Below, piece by piece: positions 33,730 to 39,685 of a stretch of 39,685 bases of DNA. Both the position numbers and the translations under genes were made by a program. How positions within the stretch are numbered: the first letter of the stretch is position 1; every line of letters starts with the position of its first letter. The notes under the pieces are model-generated. The model ran no database searches. It had not been told where the DNA came from and worked only from the letters and a program-made list of their open reading frames with translations. This DNA is from Myxococcales bacterium (GTDB taxonomy: Bacteria > Myxococcota_A > Polyangia > Haliangiales > Haliangiaceae), in the NCBI GenBank assembly GCA_028287115.1, contig JAQBQF010000314.1, forward strand, positions 1 through 39,685. Direction: 5' to 3'.

Positions 33730-35345
33730 GTCCCGTCGCATGGATCCAAGGTGCTCGCGTTCAGCTCGCGCCCGCGCAGCTACTCGGGCAGGGCGGCGAG
33801 GCCGAGGTCTACGATCTCGGTGACGGCCGCGTCCTCAAATGGTGGAAGCCGGTAGACCATCCCGACTTCGACGGTCTGCCGGAGGCACGCAAAGCCGCCG
33901 CCCAGCGGTTCGCAGAGCAGCCCGCGAAGTTGCGCGCACTCCCCGCAAACCTCCCGACGGCTGTCGTCGCGCCGTGCGGGTTCGCGCTCGCAGGTAAGCG
34001 ATCGACTGAGGTCATCGGCTATGTGATGCCGAAGATCATCGGGATGCCGCTGCTCTCCTACGGCGAGCCGCGCTGGCGCCGCGAGCATCCGGTCGATGGC
34101 GCGGATCTGATCGCGATGCTCCTCGCGCTCCACGATGCGATCGCCGGCCTTCACCGCGCGGGGATCGTGATCGGTGACTGCAACGATCTCAACGTGCTCG
34201 TCGACGGTCGCCGACCGCAGCTGATCGATGTCGATAGCTATCAATACGGCGGTTACGCGTGCTCGATGTTCAGCGAGCGTTTCGTCGATCCGCGGCTGTG
34301 CGATGCGCAGCTCGTGCCGGTCCGTCCGCATGACACGGACAGCGACTGGTTCGCCTTCGCGGTCATGGCGTTTCGCTGCCTGCTCAACATCGGGCCATGG
34401 GGCGGTGTACACAAGCAATGCGCGCCGAGCGCACGCGCGATGCGCCGCCAGAGCGTGCTCGGCCCCGACATCGTCTATCCGCGTGCCGCGCGGCCGACCG
34501 CGATTCTGCCGGACGATCTGCTCGCGATCTTCCGCGCGATCTTCGAGACCGAGGTGCGCGGCGTATTTCCGCGGCCGTTCCTCGAATGCCTGCGATTGCG
34601 ACGGTGTTCCACTTGCGGCGAAGAGCATGCGCGCACGCGGTGCCCATCGTGCCAGGCGCTGGCCCACGTTCCACCCGCGGTGGTGCACGGCCGTCTACGC
34701 TGGCAGGTGGTTCCGCTGTCGAGCATCGAGCTCGCGAGCGCACCTGTCTCGTCGACCGCGGGGAACGCCACCTGGATCGCGGGCGACGCGCTGATGCGCC
34801 GGACGCGGCTCGGTCCCGAACGCATCGGCTCGGTGCTCGCGGGTCAGACGCGCGCGTGGGCTTCCCCCAAGCTCGGGGTCGGCTTCTATCGCGCCGGCGG
34901 GTACGCGGTCGGCTTCGTGTTTCGTCCCGACCGCGGCTCGCTTGATGATCGTGTCGCGTTACCGAAGATCCGCGGTCAGCTCGTCGATGCACACGCGATC
35001 ATCGGCGACGATCGCGCCTGGCTGTGGCTGTCCTGCGCCAACGCAGGGCGGATCGCGACGACTTGCGTCGTGATCGGTGCCGACGCGCGCGTGATCGCGA
35101 GCGAGACCGTCGAAGACGCACCCTGGGTCACCGGCATCGGTGGCGCGTGCGCGGCGGGTCCGCAGTTGTTTGTCCCCACCGATGACGGCATCGCGCGCAT
35201 CGAAGTCGTGCAGGGCGCGATCGCCCAGACGCGCGTGTTTGCCGAGACCGCGGCGCTGATCAACGCAGGAGATCGGCTCGCGATCGATGGCGGTGGTCTC
35301 GCCGCGATCCGCCGCCGGGACGCGATTCGCATGCAGCTTGCTTGA
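33726..35345 (+). CDS. divergent protein kinase with zinc ribbon and beta-rich C-terminus (YegI-like)
   Basis: This is a 539-residue kinase-fold protein of the YegI/TerY-associated type. The glycine loop LLGQGGEAEVY (19-29) and Lys38 (VLKWWKP) are normal. The catalytic loop is IGDCNDLNVLV (Asp151, Asn156) in place of HRDxxxxN, and the metal loop is LIDVDSYQ (166-173) in place of DFG; both keep the metal-binding residues. After the kinase domain comes a CxxC-x8-CxxC zinc ribbon (Cys294, 297, 306, 309). About 220 residues of repeated beta strands follow, possibly a propeller (LWLSCANAGRIATTCVVIG; GGACAAGPQLFVPTDDGIAR). Unlike E. coli YegI, no helix-hairpin-helix module was recognised. It overlaps the phosphatase gene by four bases. 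Confidence 0.82.
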   Translation: MSPVAWIQGARVQLAPAQLLGQGGEAEVYDLGDGRVLKWWKPVDHPDFDGLPEARKAAAQRFAEQPAKLRALPANLPTAVVAPCGFALAGKRSTEVIGYVMPKIIGMPLLSYGEPRWRREHPVDGADLIAMLLALHDAIAGLHRAGIVIGDCNDLNVLVDGRRPQLIDVDSYQYGGYACSMFSERFVDPRLCDAQLVPVRPHDTDSDWFAFAVMAFRCLLNIGPWGGVHKQCAPSARAMRRQSVLGPDIVYPRAARPTAILPDDLLAIFRAIFETEVRGVFPRPFLECLRLRRCSTCGEEHARTRCPSCQALAHVPPAVVHGRLRWQVVPLSSIELASAPVSSTAGNATWIAGDALMRRTRLGPERIGSVLAGQTRAWASPKLGVGFYRAGGYAVGFVFRPDRGSLDDRVALPKIRGQLVDAHAIIGDDRAWLWLSCANAGRIATTCVVIGADARVIASETVEDAPWVTGIGGACAAGPQLFVPTDDGIARIEVVQGAIAQTRVFAETAALINAGDRLAIDGGGLAAIRRRDAIRMQLA

Positions 35346-35364
35346 ACCAACCAAGGAGATAGTC

Positions 35365-36420
35365 ATGAAACCATTACCGACTCCGACCTTCTTCGATCCG
35401 AACCGCGCCGCCGAGTGGAGCTATCGCCCCGACGCCGCGCAACTCGCAACCGCCGCGAATGCGTGGCGCGCACAGCATCACCTCAAGCCATCGGCGGCCG
35501 ACGAGATGCGGGTCCACCTGCTCCTGATCGACGTGCAGAAGGATTTCTGCTTCCCGGAAGGCACGCTCTACGTTGCGGGTCGCTCGGGTCGCGGTGCGAT
35601 CGATGACTCGCGGCGGATCGCCGAGTTCGTGTATCGCAACCTCGGCTCGCTGACCGAGATCACGACCACGCTCGACACGCACCTCGCGTATCAGATCTTT
35701 TTCCCGAGCTTCTGGCTCGACAAAGCCGATCAGCCGCTCACCGCGTACCGCACGATCACGTCCGATCAGATCGCCGCGGGCGAGGTGCGACCGAATCCGG
35801 CGATGGCCAAGTGGCTGTGCGGCGGTAACTACACCTGGCTGTGCAAGCAGGTGCAGTTCTACTGCAAGGAGCTCGAGCGCGCCGGCAAGTACCAGCTCTA
35901 TCTGTGGCCGCCGCACTGCCTGCTCGGCTCCGATGGGCACGCGCTGGCCGGGATCGTTCACGAGGCGCGTCTGTTTCACTCGTTCGCGCGCACGGCGCAG
36001 TCGAGCGTCGAGGTCAAAGGCGGCAATCCGCTCACCGAAAACTATTCGGTGCTCCGCCCCGAGGTGATGTCGCGATTCGACGGCGCCGCGCTCGCGCAAC
36101 GCAACACCCAGTTCGTGCAGACACTCCTCGCCGGTGACGCCGTGATCATCGCGGGGCAGGCCGCGAGTCACTGCGTCAAGAGCACGATCGATGACCTCCT
36201 CGACGAGATCGCCGCGCAAGATCCCGCGCTCGCTCGCAAGGTCTACCTGATGACCGACTGCATGTCAGCGGTCACCGTTCCCGACGGGAAAGGCGGCTTC
36301 GCGGCGGACTTCACGACGCAGGCCGAAGCGGCGCTGCAGAAATTCGCCGATGCCGGCATGCACCTCGTGAAGTCCACGGATCCGATCGCCAGCTGGCCCG
36401 CACTCAAGGAGATCCCATGA
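35365..36420 (+). CDS. isochorismatase-superfamily cysteine hydrolase (nicotinamidase-like)
   Basis: This is a 351-residue hydrolase of the isochorismatase/nicotinamidase superfamily, longer than the usual 180-220 residues because of N- and C-terminal extensions and an insert. Asp56 (LLLIDVQKDFCFPEG), Lys218 (VEVKGGNPLTENYSV) and Cys270 (IIAGQAASHCVKSTIDD) form the expected triad. DTH (104-106) and WPPHCLLGSDGHAL are the metal-site and oxyanion-side blocks of nicotinamidases. The start ATG 35365 has AAGGAG six bases upstream, the best ribosome site of the operon. It lies between kinase and vWA genes and overlaps the vWA start by four bases. Substrate unknown; an NAD-related or small amide/signal substrate is inference. 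Confidence 0.88.
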   Translation: MKPLPTPTFFDPNRAAEWSYRPDAAQLATAANAWRAQHHLKPSAADEMRVHLLLIDVQKDFCFPEGTLYVAGRSGRGAIDDSRRIAEFVYRNLGSLTEITTTLDTHLAYQIFFPSFWLDKADQPLTAYRTITSDQIAAGEVRPNPAMAKWLCGGNYTWLCKQVQFYCKELERAGKYQLYLWPPHCLLGSDGHALAGIVHEARLFHSFARTAQSSVEVKGGNPLTENYSVLRPEVMSRFDGAALAQRNTQFVQTLLAGDAVIIAGQAASHCVKSTIDDLLDEIAAQDPALARKVYLMTDCMSAVTVPDGKGGFAADFTTQAEAALQKFADAGMHLVKSTDPIASWPALKEIP

Positions 36421-37196
36421 AGGACGATGACAAGGCAAACAAGATCACCAAGCTGCTCGAAGACGCTCACGAGGCGGGCGCGCTCTCCGCGAAGTCGCTC
36501 GCGGCCCTCGATGTGGTCGATATCGGCGCACAGATCCAGGCCGGTCTCGGCGTCACGATCGACGACATCGCCGCGAGCGAGGTCGTGCTCCTCACGATGA
36601 TGCCCGACGACTCCCACTCGATCGCGGCCGCGGGTAACACCGACTCGGTGCGCGATGGTCACAACTTCGTGATCGACGCGCTCAGCCACTCGAAGCAATC
36701 CGGCGAGGTGCTCGCACACACGCGCTACCTCAACGGGCACGTGCTGTTTCCGTACACCGCGCTCGAGCACGCGCAGACGATGACCGCCGCGAACTACGAT
36801 CCCCGGCTCGGCACGCCGCTCTACGATCAGGCCGTCGTCGTGCTTGGTACCGTGATCGCGAAGGCGCAGGAGCTCGCGCAGGCGGGCATCGCCGTGCGCA
36901 CGGTGACGCTGATCATCACGGACGGCGGCGACTACGGATCGCAGCGCTGCAAAGCCGCCGATGTCAAAGCACTCGTCACGGACATGCTCGCGCAAGAGAA
37001 CCACGTCGTCGCGGCGATGGGGATCAAAGACGGCACGACCGATTTTCGCAAGGTGTTCCAATCGATGGGCATCCCCGACAAATGGATCCTGACGCCGGGC
37101 AACAGTGCGACCGAGATCCGGCGCGCCTTTCAGGTGTTCTCGCAATCCGCCGTGCGCGCGAGCCAGGGCGCGGGACTCGGTGGATTCTCGAATTGA
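36417..37196 (+). CDS. vWA-domain protein with complete MIDAS (TerY-like)
   Basis: This is a 259-residue von Willebrand factor A protein. All MIDAS metal-site residues are present: DDSHS (64-68, the DxSxS motif), Thr133 in LGTPLYDQ and Asp169 in LIITDGGDYG. A charged helical N-terminus of about 50 residues precedes the domain, and a Gly/Ser-rich tail follows. No transmembrane helix or signal peptide, so it should act in the cytoplasm. Coupled to the hydrolase by an ATGA overlap. In TerY-type triads the vWA protein is thought to be the substrate or adaptor of the linked kinase and phosphatase; the Thr/Ser-rich ends here could be phosphorylated, but that is inference. Confidence 0.85.
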   Translation: MKDDDKANKITKLLEDAHEAGALSAKSLAALDVVDIGAQIQAGLGVTIDDIAASEVVLLTMMPDDSHSIAAAGNTDSVRDGHNFVIDALSHSKQSGEVLAHTRYLNGHVLFPYTALEHAQTMTAANYDPRLGTPLYDQAVVVLGTVIAKAQELAQAGIAVRTVTLIITDGGDYGSQRCKAADVKALVTDMLAQENHVVAAMGIKDGTTDFRKVFQSMGIPDKWILTPGNSATEIRRAFQVFSQSAVRASQGAGLGGFSN

Positions 37197-37233
37197 GGGC
37201 TCGCGCGGCACGCACACCGCGTAAGATGGTGAG

Positions 37234-38340
37234 GTGGAAGAAGCTGTTCCACCGCAAACGTTCGGCCGGTACCTCGTGTACGAGCTACTCGGCGAGGGTG
37301 GGATGGCCATGGTCCACCGGGCCGAGCGCGTCGACAAGGACGGGGCCAAGAGGCAGGTTGCACTCAAGCGGCTGTTGCCGCGTGTCGCCGTGCAGCGAGA
37401 GGCTCGCCGGTCTTTCGTCGACGAGGGACGGCTGACCCGCACGCTCCACCACCCGAATATCGCCACGACCTTCGAGGCGAGCACGTTCCGCGAGACCGCG
37501 TTCATCGCGATGGAGTACCTGCCGGGTCCGACGCTCAAACAGCTCGTGCAGCACTGCAGCATGACCGTCGGTGCGGTACCGACGCCGATCATGCTCAACA
37601 TCGCGTGTCAGATCTGTGATGCGCTCGACTACGCGCACAACGTGTGCGATGCCGAAGGCACGTCGCTCGGCATCATCCACCGTGATGTTTCGCCTTCGAA
37701 CATCATCGTGTTCGATGAGGGCCTCGTGAAGCTCATCGATTTTGGGCTCGCGAAGGCGCGGATGGGAACGACCACCGACGTGGTCGGCGTGGTCAAGGGG
37801 AAGTTCAACTACGTGGCGCCCGAGTACCTCGAGGGTAAGCTCGATGCGCGCGCAGATCTATGGGCACTCGGCGTCGTCATGTACGAGCTCCTCACCAGTC
37901 GCCGACTGTTCGATGGATTCGACGACCGCGAGACCCTGACGCGCGTACGGAAGCTGCCGATCCCGAGGCCGTCGCTTGCCAACCCGCGGGTCTCGCGCGA
38001 GCTCGACGCCGTCGTGATGACCGCGCTCGAGCGCGATCCGGAAAGACGTTGGGCGAGCGCTTCCACCATGCGTGAAGCGCTACGCAGCGTGATCGCGCTG
38101 CCCGGCAACTATGTCGACAACCGCCAGCTCGTCGAATGGACCCGATGGGTGTTCACTCAAGATCGTCGGAGCGAGGTCAGCGGATTGTCGATGCTCGCGA
38201 TGGTCAAGCCGGTGCCGGCGCCGCCGCCCGTGCCGACCGAAGCCCCGCTCGCCGAGCTCGAGGCGAACCACCGGCGACACTTGTGGAAGATTCTCGCCGT
38301 CATCGCGATCGTGCTCCTGATCGAGCTCATCGCACGCTGA
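37234..38340 (+). CDS. Ser/Thr protein kinase with C-terminal membrane anchor
   Basis: This is a 368-residue Hanks-type kinase. The glycine loop LLGEGGMAMVHRA (18-30), Lys45 (VALKRLLPR), HRDVSPSN (149-156), DFGLAK (169-174) and APEYLEG activation-segment end are all intact. A Pro-rich linker (PVPAPPPVPTEAP) leads to a single C-terminal hydrophobic helix (LWKILAVIAIVLLIELIAR), so it is tail-anchored with no outside domain. It starts with GTG 37 bases after the vWA gene in the same direction and could be the fifth member of that operon, giving two kinases of different type under one promoter. Its targets are unknown. Confidence 0.88.
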   Translation: MEEAVPPQTFGRYLVYELLGEGGMAMVHRAERVDKDGAKRQVALKRLLPRVAVQREARRSFVDEGRLTRTLHHPNIATTFEASTFRETAFIAMEYLPGPTLKQLVQHCSMTVGAVPTPIMLNIACQICDALDYAHNVCDAEGTSLGIIHRDVSPSNIIVFDEGLVKLIDFGLAKARMGTTTDVVGVVKGKFNYVAPEYLEGKLDARADLWALGVVMYELLTSRRLFDGFDDRETLTRVRKLPIPRPSLANPRVSRELDAVVMTALERDPERRWASASTMREALRSVIALPGNYVDNRQLVEWTRWVFTQDRRSEVSGLSMLAMVKPVPAPPPVPTEAPLAELEANHRRHLWKILAVIAIVLLIELIAR

Positions 38341-38467
38341 GGACGCGGTGACATGTGCGGCGAAGCGACCGGCGGCTGCGGTTAGCTCTCTCAGGGAGCT
38401 CGTCGTGCCGTGCCGACGAACGCCGTTGGTTTGGGAAATGCACGGCATGGTGGAAGGAGAATCACCG

Positions 38468-38968
38468 ATGGCCGTTCAAGAGAACACCGACGGGAGAACC
38501 CTTCCCTCGATCCATCGCAGCGCGTGCGTCGCGATCGTCGACTCCGCCCATGCGCGGCTCTACGCGTACCATGCAACACAACATCGCCTCGACGAGACAC
38601 TCGATCTAGTTAACGCCGGACACGACGAACAGTTCTCGACGACGAAGCCCGGTGATCGCTGGCAACGTGGTGGCCGAGGCTCGACGGATGATCATCGCGA
38701 CGCCCACGTGACCGAGCACGACGCACGCTTCGCGAAGCGGGTGATCGACGAGGTCGTGCGGCTCGTGCTCGCGCAAGGCGCTGAACGCGCGATCCTGATC
38801 GCGAATCCCAAGATGCTCGGTCTACTCCGCCATGCCGAGCCACCGCTGCGAGCCGATGGCGTGGAGGTCGTCGAGGTCGCACAAGATCTCGCCTGGATGA
38901 GCTCCGCACAGGTGCACGATCACCTCGCCGCGCTTCACTTGATCGGCCCGCGCACGCGAACGAGCTAG
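38468..38968 (+). CDS. host-attachment-family protein (baeRF/eRF1-like fold)
   Basis: This is a 166-residue protein resembling the family named 'protein required for attachment to host cells', now seen as related to the archaeal release factor aRF1/eRF1 fold. ACVAIVDSAHARLYAY is the first strand-helix block. RFAKRVIDEVVRLVLAQGAERAILIANPKMLGLLR and the ending VAQDLAWMSSAQVHDHL are the typical C-terminal blocks. The start ATG 38468 is fixed by AAGGAG at 38454-38459; the open frame upstream is longer. It follows the anchored kinase by 127 bases, probably a separate unit. Function unknown; the original attachment role in plant pathogens may not apply. Confidence 0.75.
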   Translation: MAVQENTDGRTLPSIHRSACVAIVDSAHARLYAYHATQHRLDETLDLVNAGHDEQFSTTKPGDRWQRGGRGSTDDHRDAHVTEHDARFAKRVIDEVVRLVLAQGAERAILIANPKMLGLLRHAEPPLRADGVEVVEVAQDLAWMSSAQVHDHLAALHLIGPRTRTS

Positions 38969-39588
38969 CGAATCTTCATCGCGCGCTGCGACGCATTCGC
39001 TTCGTGAATTTGCGTCTGCTTCTCGGCGAGCTCGGCGACCACCGGCACGGCGCGCTGGACGATGCGGTTCATCGCGACACTGATCGCGCGCGCCATTCCT
39101 TCAGGGTTGCGCGCGGGTAGCGGCTCGATCTCCTCGAACTGCTCGCTCCACAACACCTGGTCAGTCTTCGTATCGGTCAGCGTGAGCTCGATGACGATCC
39201 GGCCTTGCCATTGCGTCGTCGAGGCATCGACCTCCTCGAGCGCGACGATGCGGCCGCCGAGCACGACGGGCGTCGCGTCGGTCGCATCGCGGACGACTCT
39301 GCGGAACCGTCCGCTCTTCGCGAACGCTTGCTCGAGGTAGTTGCCGATCAGCGTGCCGGGAGGTGCGCTCCAGCGATGGTAGTTGTAGTAGTCGAGCCGA
39401 TACGGATTGACGCGATAGACAATTCGCTCGTCGTCATAGGCGCCGTCGGCGGCGAGCGGCTGGATCGCGATGATTGCCTCGCCCGAGTGCGGAGCTGCGT
39501 GTGCCGGGTTCGCGAGCTGGTAATAGCGATTCTCGGGGCTGCTTCCACCGCATGCGGCGAGTGCGACCGCGAAGACAGCGATCCTCAT
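38965..39588 (-). CDS. PqiC/ABC-type transport auxiliary lipoprotein
   Basis: This is a 207-residue lipoprotein of the ABC_trans_aux (PqiC) family, which works with MCE/MlaD proteins in lipid transport across the periplasm. The signal peptide ends at the lipobox VALAACG. NRYYQLANP is the usual N-terminal YYxL motif. IAIQPLAADGAYDDERIVYR, YNYHRWSAPPGTLIGNYL and VLGGRIVALEEVDA follow in the family order, ending in a Gln/Ala-rich coil. Its start overlaps the stop of the upstream gene (ATGA), which itself looks like an MlaD protein, so this is the distal part of an Mla/Pqi-like operon. The 3' end overlaps the convergent host-attachment gene by four bases. Confidence 0.8.
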   Translation of the reverse strand: MRIAVFAVALAACGGSSPENRYYQLANPAHAAPHSGEAIIAIQPLAADGAYDDERIVYRVNPYRLDYYNYHRWSAPPGTLIGNYLEQAFAKSGRFRRVVRDATDATPVVLGGRIVALEEVDASTTQWQGRIVIELTLTDTKTDQVLWSEQFEEIEPLPARNPEGMARAISVAMNRIVQRAVPVVAELAEKQTQIHEANASQRAMKIR

Positions 39589-39685
39589 GGCAACTTCCTG
39601 TCTCCCTCGGGACTCGAGAACAACAGCCGGGACGGCTTGGCCTTGACGTCGCGCGCGAGCTCCTTGAACGAACGGCTCGCCTGTC
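39585..39685 (-). CDS. MCE/MlaD family protein, C-terminal end (partial)
   Basis: Only the last 32 codons are in the window, reading ASRSFKELARDVKAKPSRLL and onward to a stop that overlaps the PqiC-like start. SxxELAxDxKxxPSRL is the usual C-terminus of MlaD/MCE lipid-transport proteins, which form a periplasmic hexameric ring with a lipid tunnel. With the PqiC-like lipoprotein downstream this indicates an Mla/Pqi-type operon continuing to the right of the window. The short length limits certainty. Confidence 0.65.
   Translation of the reverse strand, partial: QASRSFKELARDVKAKPSRLLFSSPEGDRKLP

Overview
The window is GC-rich DNA whose gene content points to a member of the Myxococcota, most likely a Kofleriaceae/Haliangium-like lineage. 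The evidence is lineage style: Ser/Thr kinases with the HRDVSPSN catalytic loop, a PEGA-domain kinase with a low-complexity linker, an FHA-coupled sigma-54 activator, many short lipoproteins, a C-terminal Cys/membrane/Arg tail resembling a MYXO-CTERM signal, and Cys-rich inserts in a subtilase. This taxonomic call is inference. No rRNA, tRNA or CRISPR array was seen.

Region 1 (1-6700) is a worn accessory island. A subtilisin-like (S8) peptidase enters from the left edge and is split by a frameshift, followed by a lipoprotein. Then come a truncated, frameshifted ISKra4-family transposase, two opposed relics of REP-type Y1 (HUH) transposases, and a DUF433/DUF5615 toxin-antitoxin pair whose toxin is frameshifted. 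All five frame breaks noticed in the window lie here.

Region 2 (6700-16700) is mostly core metabolism. It holds a leftward operon of histidine phosphatase, acyl-CoA dehydrogenase and APH-type kinase-like protein (a split ACAD10/11 architecture). Next are a repeat-rich membrane protein with a C-terminal zinc ribbon behind a LOG-family gene, an ElaA-like acetyltransferase, a TMEM220-like membrane protein, and adk-leuS overlapping by one base.

Region 3 (16850-30350) carries a phasin-like gene with a recognisable promoter and palindrome, a GRAM protein, moaB/mogA, an FHA-sigma54 activator, a secreted PHB-depolymerase-like esterase, and a PEGA-kinase/TPR pair. It continues with lipoproteins, a lipase-like lipoprotein directly followed by an outer-membrane barrel protein, an unknown protein coupled to a release-factor-like GGQ protein, sixA, and a His-rich lipoprotein.

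Region 4 (30355-32222) has pdxH, an IS66 transposase scrap and an AT-richer lipoprotein gene, which looks like a second small insertion zone.

Region 5 (32223-39685) holds the most interesting locus. It is a tight rightward operon of PP2C-type phosphatase, a divergent protein kinase with zinc ribbon, an isochorismatase-like cysteine hydrolase and a vWA protein with complete MIDAS, followed at once by a membrane-tailed Ser/Thr kinase. The operon has a near-consensus promoter whose spacer and -10 box are covered by two overlapping palindromes, and its first gene appears leaderless. PP2C, kinase and vWA match the TerY/YegI-YegK-YegL type phosphosignalling triad; the hydrolase sits inside the triad as an unusual fourth member. 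The window closes with a host-attachment-family protein and the end of an MCE/MlaD-PqiC type lipid-transport operon that runs off the right edge.
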